Source: an uncultured Lachnospiraceae bacterium
GTDB lineage: Bacteria > Bacillota > Clostridia > Lachnospirales > Lachnospiraceae
Direction: 5' to 3'
DNA length: 64,000 bases
Assembly (NCBI GenBank): GCA_934432885.1
Contig: CAKRYY010000004.1
Coordinates: 32,215 to 96,214 of the forward strand
The notes beneath the pieces are model-generated. The model was not told the origin of the DNA, made no database searches, and saw nothing but the letters and a program-made list of their open reading frames with translations. A program made the position numbers and the translations under genes. The number at the start of each line of letters is the position of its first letter. The stretch's first letter is position 1. Below are positions 25,560-33,861 of the stretch, piece after piece.

Positions 25560-26489
25560 ATGAAAACTGTATATATGATTAACGGCTTTTTAGAAAGCGG
25601 TAAATCAGAATTTATCCGTTATACGCTGGAGCAGCCTTATTTTCAGACAAAGGGAAGGACGCTTCTGCTGCTTTGTGAGGAGGGCGAGGTAGAGTTTGAT
25701 GCTTCGCTTTTGAAAAAGAGCCGGACGGATCTGGAAATCATTGAAGATAAGGAAGCGTTTACACCGGAGCATTTGATTGCACTGGAAAAGAAGTATGCAC
25801 CGGAGCGCATTATCATCGAATATAACGGCATGTGGAATTTTAAAGAGTGCAAGCTGCCGTTTCACTGGAAGATTGAACAGCAGATTACGACGATAGACGC
25901 TTCAACCTTTACCATGTATTATACCAACATGAAGTCGCTTCTGGCGGAAATGCTGCGGAATTCCGATATGATTATTTTCAACCGCTGTGACGGCATCCGG
26001 GATTTGAGCAGCTACAAGCGGAATGTAAAGGCAATCAACCAGAAAGCAGAGATTATCTTTGAGGATGCAAATGGAGAAGTCAACGCCATTATGGAGGACG
26101 AGCTTCCTTATGATTTGAAGCAGGATGTCATCGAGCTTGACGATAAGGGTTATGGCATCTGGTATCTGGATATGCTGGATAATGCTTATCGCTATGAAAA
26201 CAAGAAACTGGTATTTACTGCCATGGTGCTAAAACCGGAGAACTTTCCGGAAAACTTCTTTGTGCCGGGCAGGATGGCGATGACCTGCTGTGCCGAGGAT
26301 ATGGCATTTCTGGGCTTTGCCTGTGAGTATGACAAGGCAGCCTCACTGAAGGAAAAACAGTGGGTAAAGGTCACAGCGACGGCTTCCTGGGAATACTGGG
26401 CGGATTATGAGGGCGAGGGTCCCGTTCTGCACGCTGTTTCGGTAGAACCGGCAAAAGCGCCCAAAAAAGAGGTTATAGATTTTACCTGA
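25560..26489 (+). CDS. CobW-like GTPase fused to a DUF1980/TIGR03943-type domain
   Basis: 309 residues. The first 200 form a P-loop GTPase related to its upstream neighbour: GFLESGKSEFIR (Walker A), PERIIIEYNGMW and FNRCD (NKxD position), but the CxCC motif is absent. From about residue 215 the sequence changes to FTAMVLKPENFPENFFVPGR, MTCCAEDMAFLGF and WVKVTATASW with PVLHAVSVEP, which resembles the C-terminal domain of YcgQ/TIGR03943 proteins linked to zinc homeostasis. I infer a metal-trafficking partner for the His-rich GTPase. The domain call is from memory of the motif and not from a search. Confidence 0.65.
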   Translation: MKTVYMINGFLESGKSEFIRYTLEQPYFQTKGRTLLLLCEEGEVEFDASLLKKSRTDLEIIEDKEAFTPEHLIALEKKYAPERIIIEYNGMWNFKECKLPFHWKIEQQITTIDASTFTMYYTNMKSLLAEMLRNSDMIIFNRCDGIRDLSSYKRNVKAINQKAEIIFEDANGEVNAIMEDELPYDLKQDVIELDDKGYGIWYLDMLDNAYRYENKKLVFTAMVLKPENFPENFFVPGRMAMTCCAEDMAFLGFACEYDKAASLKEKQWVKVTATASWEYWADYEGEGPVLHAVSVEPAKAPKKEVIDFT

Positions 26490-26512
26490 TTGGGGAAAGA
26501 TAAGACAAGTCA

Positions 26513-27271
26513 ATGGAAAAGGAATTGGAACAGTGTAAAAAAAGATTTCTGGAGCTGGCAGAGAAATGCTATCTTCAGAATGTATACTGCTTTACCGGTT
26601 TTCTCGGCATGGCGGAGCTGGATGTATTTTACAGCATACAGAGAGAGCTTTCGCATGTTCCGGTTACTGCCTTTGGTGGAAACGAGGGCTGCGAGAGGCA
26701 GATGCTGCGGTTTGGCAGTCTGGAGCAGCTTGGCTATGAGGAGGCCTTTCCCATTGTCTGTCTGGAAATCAGACCCCGCATGGAAAAGTTTGCGCAGGAG
26801 CTTACGCACAGGGATTTTCTGGGAGCCTGCATGAATCTTGGTATTGAAAGAAGCACGATAGGGGATATTCTGTGCAGGGGAAAGTCCGCTTATCTGTACT
26901 GCACGGAAAAAATCGCTCCCTATATTGTGGAAAACCTTCATAGAATCAGGCATACGGAGGTTTTGACCGAAGTCTTTTCGGGAGAACTGAAGGCGCTTGC
27001 GCCCCAGAAGGAGGAGCGGGTCTGCCAGGTATCCTCAGAACGTCTGGATGCCGTTATTGCAAAGACCTACAATCTTTCCAGAGAAAAAAGCCTGCTTTTG
27101 TTTCGGGAGAAAAAGATATTTGTCAATGGGCGGACACAGGAAAATAACAGTGCGGCGCCAAAGCCGGGAGATATTGTGTCTGTCAGAGGCTATGGAAAAT
27201 TTTGTTATCTGGGCATGGAGTCCATGACCCGAAAGGGAAAGTACAGCGTCAGGGTGGCGGTTTATGTATAA
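26513..27271 (+). CDS. ylmH: YlmH-family S4-domain RNA-binding protein
   Basis: 252 residues. The N-terminal part has FTGFLGMAELDVFYSI and the conserved middle HRDFLGACMNLGIERSTIGDI; the C-terminal 75 residues are an S4 RNA-binding domain (SSERLDAVIAKTYNLSR, KKIFVNGR, PGDIVSVRGYGKF). YlmH homologues act in ribosome quality control and sit near division genes in Bacillus; here the gene is in the tail of the tetrapyrrole cluster and overlaps the next gene by eight bases. Confidence 0.85.
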   Translation: MEKELEQCKKRFLELAEKCYLQNVYCFTGFLGMAELDVFYSIQRELSHVPVTAFGGNEGCERQMLRFGSLEQLGYEEAFPIVCLEIRPRMEKFAQELTHRDFLGACMNLGIERSTIGDILCRGKSAYLYCTEKIAPYIVENLHRIRHTEVLTEVFSGELKALAPQKEERVCQVSSERLDAVIAKTYNLSREKSLLLFREKKIFVNGRTQENNSAAPKPGDIVSVRGYGKFCYLGMESMTRKGKYSVRVAVYV

Positions 27272-28067
27272 ATGGTTATTCTATTTTTATCTGTATAGTT
27301 TTTTTGGCTGGTGCTTTGAATCGACCTATGTATCGCTGAAAGAAAAGCGTCCTGTTAACAGAGGCTTTATGCGGGGACCTTTTCTGCCGATTTATGGAGC
27401 GGGAGCGGTTATGATGCTCGTTGTGTCAAGGCCGGTTCAGTACAGCATACTGCTTACTTATCTGGCGGGCTGTGTGGGAGCGACGCTTTTGGAGTATATC
27501 GTAGGAACGGTGACAGAAGCGCTTTTCCGTGTGAGATATTGGGACTATACCGGAAAATTTTTAAATTTTCAGGGGCAGATATGTCTAAGCTCCACGCTTG
27601 TATGGGGGCTTTTTACAGTCCTGATGACGAGATATATCCACAGGCCGATTCAGGAGCTGACAGAGGCGATGCCGCAGGGTCTTCTGTTTATCATAACGAC
27701 GCTGCTGACAATTTATATTTCCGCCGATTTTTCCCTGTCCTTTAAGGCTGCACTGGATATGCGTGATGTGCTGGCAAGACTGGAAAATGCCAGACAGGAG
27801 ATGGAGCGTCTGCAAAGGCGGCTGGACGTAGTCATTGCTGTGGCAGATCAGGCGCTTTTGGAGGAAAAAGAAGAGCTTCGCATGAAGTTTCATATTCTGC
27901 GCGACCGCAGATTGCAGCTTCAGAGTCAGGCAGATTTTTACAGGAGACGTTTGCTGCGGGATAACCCGGGTATGATTTCAAAACGCTTTAAGGGAGCGCT
28001 TGAGGACTTGAAGGAGGCGGCAAAGGAGCATTATCAGAAACGCCGTAAATCCGAAGAGGAAAAATAG
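27264..28067 (+). CDS. CmpB-type membrane protein (putative ABC transporter permease, PF06541)
   Basis: 267 residues: four or five membrane segments in the first 155 residues with the family pattern YSFFGWCFESTYVSLKEKR, NRGFMRGPFLPIYGAGA and VRYWDYTGKFLNFQGQICL, then a long charged, coiled-coil-like tail (ARLENARQEMERLQRRLDVV onward). The molecular role of this family is not known; it is common in Clostridia. Overlaps ylmH. A related, shorter protein is encoded at 41.5-42.0 kb. Confidence 0.8.
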   Translation: MYKWLFYFYLYSFFGWCFESTYVSLKEKRPVNRGFMRGPFLPIYGAGAVMMLVVSRPVQYSILLTYLAGCVGATLLEYIVGTVTEALFRVRYWDYTGKFLNFQGQICLSSTLVWGLFTVLMTRYIHRPIQELTEAMPQGLLFIITTLLTIYISADFSLSFKAALDMRDVLARLENARQEMERLQRRLDVVIAVADQALLEEKEELRMKFHILRDRRLQLQSQADFYRRRLLRDNPGMISKRFKGALEDLKEAAKEHYQKRRKSEEEK

Positions 28068-28086
28068 AGATTGAGAGAGACATTAA

Positions 28087-28120
28087 AAAGCCGGAAGGGA
28101 TTAAATCCCGTTCCGGCTTT
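28087..28120. terminator. bidirectional terminator
   Basis: AAAGCCGGAAGGGATT pairs with AATCCCGTTCCGGCTTT; it serves the plus-strand cluster and overlaps the last codons of the convergent PHP gene. Confidence 0.8.
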
Positions 28121-28913
28121 CTTCATATTTACGAAGTGCATTTTCATCGTCTGTACGAAGCGCAATTTTCCGTTTGTGCCTGCGGAGCAGACCACCACCC
28201 TTGTTATAAAACCAAAATGAAAAAACAAGGAGCTTATTCATTACACCGATTTTCTCTCTGGTCGTGCCATGATAATAACAGCCGCCTGCGGAGGTAGCGT
28301 TGCCGGAGCGGATATAGGAAATCAGGTCATTTTCAGAACGAATATCTGCATGAAAGCAGGTATAGGCTGTTCCAACGCAGTCCGGTCTGTGTGAATCGCT
28401 GCCGCCAAAGCCAGGCTTATCATACGCCTGCGCCAGAAGCTGGGCGCCCTCATTGCTTTGGGCAGGCTCACAGGAATTGAAGGTTTCAATAAAATCAAAC
28501 CGTTCCAGCACTGATTTCTGCTTGCGGAACCGTCTGTTGTTTGTCAGGCTTAAGAACCGCTCGCCGCAGGGATGCGCCGGACCGAGGATACCGCCGTGCC
28601 TGTGGACAATATCAATTAAGAGATTGACGGGCATGCCGCGAAGCTCTAGGAGCGGCACCTTTGTGCCGGTAGGCAGAATGACGAGGATATGTCCGGCATC
28701 AATGGTGTCGTATTCGATGCCCTTTAATACGACAAAATCCTGCGGCATCTGGGAACGATGGTTTTTCCAGTAACGGTAGCCGCCATAGGAATTGTGGTCC
28801 GATACGAGCATACCGTCGATTCCATTTTTTTGTAACAGGGAAATATAATCCTGGATAGGTATTTTCCCATCCAGAGAACCTTCTTTTGTGTGACAGTGCA
28901 TGTCAAATTTCAT
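28101..28913 (-). CDS. PHP-domain phosphoesterase
   Basis: 270 residues with PHP metal-site pieces: MKFDMHCHTKEGS (HxH), LVSDHNSYGG (DHN), KGIEY (E), GPAHPCG (H) and GGSDSHRPD (DSH). The C-terminal 45 residues are basic (RRHKRKIALR). This is the short PHP type often annotated as a predicted metal-dependent phosphoesterase. Function unknown; it stands alone, convergent with the tetrapyrrole cluster. Confidence 0.75.
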   Translation of the reverse strand: MKFDMHCHTKEGSLDGKIPIQDYISLLQKNGIDGMLVSDHNSYGGYRYWKNHRSQMPQDFVVLKGIEYDTIDAGHILVILPTGTKVPLLELRGMPVNLLIDIVHRHGGILGPAHPCGERFLSLTNNRRFRKQKSVLERFDFIETFNSCEPAQSNEGAQLLAQAYDKPGFGGSDSHRPDCVGTAYTCFHADIRSENDLISYIRSGNATSAGGCYYHGTTREKIGVMNKLLVFSFWFYNKGGGLLRRHKRKIALRTDDENALRKYEESRNGI

Positions 28914-29201
28914 AGCTTGCCTCTTTTCGGCATAGCTGCAGGGATACAGCTATGGATGATACCAGATAGTATCTGCCCTTTTTCCCCCAATATGTATTGC
29001 TTGGAAAAAACGCAGAGAGTTTGCTTGCAAACTCTTTGTTCTTATTATAAGAGATTCTGACCAAGAATACAAGAAATCGCAGGATGCTTTAGGATATATT
29101 TGACAATATTGGGCAAATAATCACAGAATGAGCAATTTCAAACAACTCCTCTCTTTTCTATAATGGAATTAAAGAAAACGACATAAAGGAGGGGTTCTTT
29201 T
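28914..29201 (+). promoter_or_regulatory. upstream region of the chitobiose phosphorylase remnant
   Basis: Holds a small hairpin AGAGTTTGC TT GCAAACTCT at 29017-29036 followed by TTTGTTCTT, a TTGACA at 29100 without a matching -10, and a perfect TATAAT at 29159-29164 with a weak TTTCAA 17 bases before it. A strong AAAGGAGGGG ribosome site precedes the ATG at 29202. So expression signals remain although the gene is broken. Confidence 0.5.
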
Positions 29202-30768
29202 ATGCAGTATGGACATTTTGATAATGAAAATGCGGATTATCATTCGATTTCATGGCAGCCGGTGGCAAAGGATTTAAAGAAGGCAAATTACAGGTGCAGG
29301 CATGGACTTTCCTATACCGTCTATGAATGTGAGTACGATGGACTGGCTTCTTCCCAGAGTATGCTGATTCCGCTTGGGGAAAATGTGCTTTTATGGGATG
29401 TAAAGGTAAAGAATCTTTCGGAAAGGGAAAGAGATTTGTCCCTGTTTACCTATATGGAATTTTCCTTCCATCATATTGCGGTGGACAATCAGAATTTCCA
29501 GATGAGCCTCTACTGTGCAGGTTCCTCCTATGAGGACGGCATCATTGAAGAGGATTTGTACTATGAGGAAAAGGGTTATCAGTATATGACAGCAAGCTTT
29601 GAGCCGGATGGCTATGACTGTGTCAGAGAAAAATTTCTGGGCGCATACCATACGGAGGATAATCCCGAGGCTGTTATTCGCGGAACGCTTGGCGGCTCAG
29701 CAGAGCTTGGCGGCAATCACTGCGGCGCATTGCAGAAGAATATACGCTTAAAGCCGGGTGAGGAAAAGCGGTTTGTCATCATGCTTGGCGAAGGAAATCG
29801 GGAAGAGGGCAAGCGCATCCGCGAGAAATACAGTGATTTTGAAAGGGTAGATGGTGCGTATCAGGAGCTTTCCGAATACTGGAAGAAAAAAATCAGCGCG
29901 CTTCAGATTTGGACGCCGAATGAAGGAATGAATACACTTATCAATACATGGACGCTTTATCAGTCTGAAATTAACGTCATGTTTTCGCGCTTTGCTTCTT
30001 TTATAGAAGTAGGCGGACGGGTCGGGCTTGGCTATCGTGATACGGCGCAGGATGCGATGACGATTCCACATTCCAATCCTGATAAGTGCAGGGAACGGAT
30101 AGAGCAGCTTCTGAAGGGCCTGACAACCACAGGCTATGGACTGCATTTGTTCTCACCGGAGTGGTTTGAGGCGGATACGGGAGAAAAGCCATTTAAATCC
30201 CCTACTGTAGTGCCGGAGCCGGATAAAAAAAGCATGGTGCATACCATTAAGGACGCGTGCTCGGATGATGCGCTCTGGCTGGTCGGTGCGGTAGTAGAGT
30301 ACATAAAAGAAACAGGAGATATTTCCTTTGCCCGCAGGGAATATCCTTACGCGGATACCTATGTAAAGGGCGAGGATTTTACAGAAAGTGTCTATGAGCA
30401 TTTAAAACGGATACTGGATTTCAGTACGGAGCAGGTTGGAGAAAATGGAATCTGCAAAGGGCTCAGGGCGGATTGGAACGACTGTCTGAATCTTGGCGGC
30501 GGCGAGAGTGCACTGGTCAGCTTCCTGCATTACTGGGCGCTTATGCACTTTGTTTCCCTTGCAAAATATCTCGGAGAGGATGCAGACGCGGCGCATTATC
30601 AGCAGGTGGCAGAAAAGGTAAAGCAGGCGTGCGATAAGATGCTCTGGGATGGTGAGTGGTATATCAGGGGCATTACCAAAAATGGAAGAAAGATTGGATG
30701 TCAGGAGGATACGGAGGGACGTGTGCATCTGGAATCCAACGCCTGGGCGATTTTATCAGGCGCTGCGG
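29202..30768 (+). pseudogene. truncated GH94 N,N'-diacetylchitobiose phosphorylase
   Basis: Residues from GLSYTVYECEYDG to NAWAILSGAADG follow GH94 chitobiose phosphorylase closely, including ELGGNHCGALQ, GRVGLGYRDTAQDAM and the general-acid region GLRADWNDCLNLGGGES (Asp424). Two parts are missing. After MQYGHFDNENA the protein jumps in frame to DYHSISWQPVAK, omitting roughly 65 residues that family members have there. At about 30768 the C-terminal quarter is lost: the frame continues 22 codons into the next gene and stops at 30836. Family members have about 800 residues; about 522 are left. Likely inactive. Confidence 0.8.
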
Positions 30769-31785
30769 ATGGAGAGAACGGATATTCCGGTAGAGGAAAT
30801 GGAATATCAGAAGGCACTGGAGGAAGGATTGATTGAAGAAATCTATCCTTTGAATGAATATCTGGACAGCATCATCGCGGCAGTCAACATGGACAGTATC
30901 CAGAAAGCAGGTCTTCGGGTTGCGTTGGACCCTATGCATGGTGTCAGCGAGACTTCGATTAAGACGATTCTGATGACGGCGCGCTGTGAGGTTGAGACCA
31001 TCCATGAGCGCCATGATACGCTCTTTGGCGGCAAGCTTCCTGCACCTACGGCAGAAACCTTAAGGAGCCTCCAGAATTATGTACTGGACAGAGGCTGCGA
31101 CATCGGCATTGCAACAGACGGTGACGCGGACAGAATCGGTGTAATTGATGAAACAGGAAGATTCCTGCATCCAAATGACATTCTGGTGCTGTTATATTAC
31201 TACCTGCTCAAATATAAGGGCTGGCATGGTCCTGCGGTACGCAATATCTGCACAACGCACATGCTGGACCGGGTAGCGGAGAGCTTTGGTGAAGAGTGCT
31301 ATGAGGTGCCGGTCGGCTTCAAGCACATATCTGCAAAAATGTTTGCAACGGATGCGGTCATTGGAGGGGAATCCTCAGGCGGAATGGCAGTGCGCGGACA
31401 TATCAAGGGAAAAGACGGTATTTACGCATCAGCGCTTCTGGTGGAGATGATTGCCGTAACTGGAATGAAGCTTTCCCAGATTATGGACGGAATCCGTGAG
31501 CAGTATGGCACACTGGCATTGGAGGAGCGGGATTACCGCTTCACACAGGAAAAGAAGGAAGCAATTCAGAGACACCTTCTGGAGGAAAAGAAGCTGCCGG
31601 AGATTCCGTTTCCTGTACGCCAGATTTCTTATCTGGATGGAGTAAAGCTCTATCTGGAATGTGGCGGATGGATTTCCATCCGGTTTTCCGGTACAGAGCC
31701 GCTTCTTCGAATCTTCTGTGAGATGCCGGATGCACAGGATGCAAAGAAGCTGTGTGAAATTTTTGAAACCTATCTGAACCTGTAA
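30769..31785 (+). pseudogene. phosphohexomutase lacking its N-terminal catalytic domain
   Basis: 338 residues of the phosphoglucomutase/phosphomannomutase superfamily: LRVALDPMHGVSE, metal loop ATDGDADRIG (near residue 117), sugar loop IGGESSGGMAV and phosphate-binding FSGTEPLLRIF. Domain I, with the phosphoserine loop (TASHNP type), is absent. The homologous part begins at the ATG at 30769, exactly where the chitobiose phosphorylase homology ends, with no ribosome site. In this locus it most likely converted GlcNAc-1-phosphate to GlcNAc-6-phosphate. Without the serine it cannot work as a mutase. Confidence 0.8.
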
Positions 31786-31818
31786 CAGAATCTGCCGGAA
31801 ACCTTGGCAGAAATTATG

Positions 31819-31862
31819 AAAGGATGGTAATGCAGTGAAGAACTGTGTTATCATCCTTTTAT
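31819..31862 (+). terminator. terminator after the mutase remnant
   Basis: AAAGGATGGTAA / TTATCATCCTTT stem with an inner GCAG/CTGT pairing, then TTTTATA. Confidence 0.65.
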
Positions 31863-31879
31863 AGACTATAAAAATATAA

Positions 31880-32302
31880 ATGGCGGGGGATAACGTGAGA
31901 GGGAAAAGGAAAGAGAAAAAACGCAGGTCACTGCTCTTTGGCATGGTGTGCATGCTTTTATACGCCATCTTTAACCACGACACACATAACGGACATATCG
32001 GTTTTAATGAACCGGCGGATGAATTTCCAAAGGAGACGCACTGTGTAGATTTGAGCGAGAGCACGATAGAAGCGAATGCAAGGTTCTTTGCCTCCAGAGA
32101 TGAGGTGCCAAAGCAGGCATATACGATGGGAATCGGCTCCATTATGAAGGCAAAGACGATTTTGATTATGGAGTGCGGCAGAGACAAAAAAGAGATTGTA
32201 AAAAGAGCGTTTGAAGGACCGATTTGCCCACAGGTTCCGGCATCGGTGCTTCAGCTTCACAATAATGTGATATTGGTAGGTGATGAAGCATGTCTGAACT
32301 AA
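31880..32302 (+). pseudogene. nagB: 3' half of glucosamine-6-phosphate deaminase joined to a foreign N-terminus
   Basis: From residue 37 the 140-residue product is NagB: NGHIGFNEPADEFPKETH, STIEANARFF, QAYTMGIGSIM and PASVLQLHNNV. The first 36 residues (basic RGKRKEKKRRS, then a hydrophobic MVCMLLYAIF helix) are unlike NagB and look like the start of a membrane protein, perhaps a sugar permease. About 135-140 residues of NagB, including the N-terminal phosphate loop and first catalytic Asp, are missing. The joint near 31997 is in frame. Overlaps nagA by 13 bases, which is the normal nagB-nagA coupling. Confidence 0.8.
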
Positions 32303-33408
32303 AGGGATGGATTTTTACAAAAGAAAACTGCTTTCGCCCGGGACGTATTGTCTTTGATGGTGAATGGATACAGGAAATCCGCCTCTGCGCTGCGAGTGAG
32401 CTTACGGAAGCAGAACGGGAACAACTCCTTCTCCCCGGACTTGTGGATGTACACTTTCATGGCGCAGCAGGCTACGATTTCTGTGACGGAACGAAAGAGG
32501 CACATTTTGCAATCGAGGCTTATGAAAACCAGAATGGAATTACAAGCATCTGTCCGGCGACAATGACGCTGCCGATTGGCGAGCTGGAGCGGATTTTGAT
32601 ACAGGCATCATCAGAAAAGCCAGACAGCCTGATTGGAATTCATCTTGAGGGACCGTTTATCAGCAAGGAAAAGAAGGGCGCACAGAAGGCTGACTATATT
32701 ATCCCGCCAAAGGCAGAAATCTTAAGGCGGCTTCAGGAGAGTGCAGGCGGGCTGGTAAAGCTGGTTTCCATTGCACCTGAGGTAACAGGAGCGCTTTCCT
32801 GTATCGAAAAGCTGAGGAATGAATTCTGCTTTTCCATCGCACATACGACAGCGGACTATAAAACGGCGGCAGCGGCGATTCGCGCAGGCGCAAGACATAT
32901 TACACACCTGTATAATGCGATGAAGACGCCGACGCACCGGGAACCTGCAGTAGTAGGGGCAGCGGCGGAGGATAGCTTAGTGATGGCTGAACTGATTTGC
33001 GATGGAATCCATGTGCATCCCTGTACCGTGCGGAATACCTTCAGACTCTTTGGCGCAGACCGGATTGTTTTAATCAGCGACAGCATGATGGCGACAGGAA
33101 TGAAGGACGGACAGTATATGCTGGGCGGACAGGATGTAACGGTGAAGGGAGCGCTTGCTACGCTTGCTGACGGAACGATTGCAGGCAGCGCAACCAACCT
33201 GTACCAGTGTATGAAAAAGGCTGTGGAAATGGGAATTTCCAGAGAGGCTGCCATTCAGGCGGCGACGATAAATCCTGCAAGAAGCATTGGCATGGAGGGG
33301 CAGGTTGGCTCGCTGGAGGCCGGAAAATATGCCAATATTGTAGTTGCCAGTCAGACGCTTTCCTTAAAGCAGGTTATTTTGAAGGGAAAAATGATAAAAA
33401 GCGCTTGA
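32290..33408 (+). CDS. nagA: N-acetylglucosamine-6-phosphate deacetylase
   Basis: 372 residues, full length. Amidohydrolase motifs are intact: DVHFHGAAG, IHLEGPFIS (metal Glu), SIAHTTADY, HITHLYNAM and LISDSMMATG (catalytic Asp), then an AGSATNL region and the C-terminal strand GKYANIVV. It removes acetate from GlcNAc-6-phosphate. It is the only undamaged enzyme of the chitobiose/GlcNAc group in this stretch. Confidence 0.95.
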   Translation: MSELKGWIFTKENCFRPGRIVFDGEWIQEIRLCAASELTEAEREQLLLPGLVDVHFHGAAGYDFCDGTKEAHFAIEAYENQNGITSICPATMTLPIGELERILIQASSEKPDSLIGIHLEGPFISKEKKGAQKADYIIPPKAEILRRLQESAGGLVKLVSIAPEVTGALSCIEKLRNEFCFSIAHTTADYKTAAAAIRAGARHITHLYNAMKTPTHREPAVVGAAAEDSLVMAELICDGIHVHPCTVRNTFRLFGADRIVLISDSMMATGMKDGQYMLGGQDVTVKGALATLADGTIAGSATNLYQCMKKAVEMGISREAAIQAATINPARSIGMEGQVGSLEAGKYANIVVASQTLSLKQVILKGKMIKSA

Positions 33409-33439
33409 CATTTTTGGAAAGCGGTATTAAAGTGATTAC

Positions 33440-33738
33440 AACATAAGAATCAAACCTGTGAGAAAGAGAAGTAAGCTTATTGGGTCTGGCACAGAGAGCT
33501 GCAGGCGGTGGGATTGCAGTACAGAGAGATTTGCTGAATGGACTTTCGAGGGTGGTCTGAACGAAGATGGAAGCGACAGCTTGTATTCCATATCCAGTAG
33601 GAGCCGCCGGGAACCGCGCCCGTTATCCATGCGGCATGTATGTAGTACATGAAAAGAGAGGATTTCTTAATCAATTTGAGTGGTACCGCGCTAATGTAAA
33701 TTAACGTCTCAAGCAAATATGCTTGGGGCGTTTTATTT
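33440..33738 (+). promoter_or_regulatory. T-box riboswitch, probable tryptophan-specific leader of an ABC transporter
   Basis: T-box core AATTTGAGTGGTACCGCG at 33673-33690 and an intrinsic terminator at 33704-33738. In the 5' domain, AAGCT near 33472 can pair with AGCTT near 33579, enclosing a loop with TGG (Trp codon) at 33568-33570; this makes Trp the most likely specifier, although TAT or ATC triplets lie slightly further on. The downstream transporter belongs to a family in which T-box-controlled Trp transporters are known. Confidence 0.8.
33704..33738 (+). terminator. T-box regulated terminator
   Basis: ACGTCTCAAGCA / TGCTTGGGGCGT stem, four-base loop, then TTTTATTTATTT. Confidence 0.85.
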
Positions 33739-33772
33739 ATTTCATAGAAAAAATTTTCTATGAAATAAATAA
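33733..33772. repeat. perfect 40-base palindrome
   Basis: Nineteen-base arms (TTATTTATTTCATAGAAAA and its exact complement) around AA, immediately after the T-box terminator and before a second GC-rich inverted repeat GCTCCGCGTGGAGC. As RNA it would form a long A-U hairpin in the read-through leader of the transporter. Confidence 0.8.
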
Positions 33773-33861
33773 TGCTCCGCGTGGAGCGCACTGCGGCGGA
33801 AATAAGGCGCTTTTTCACAGGCAGGTGCTTTTGGTAAGATTAGGAAAAGGAGAGGAAAATT

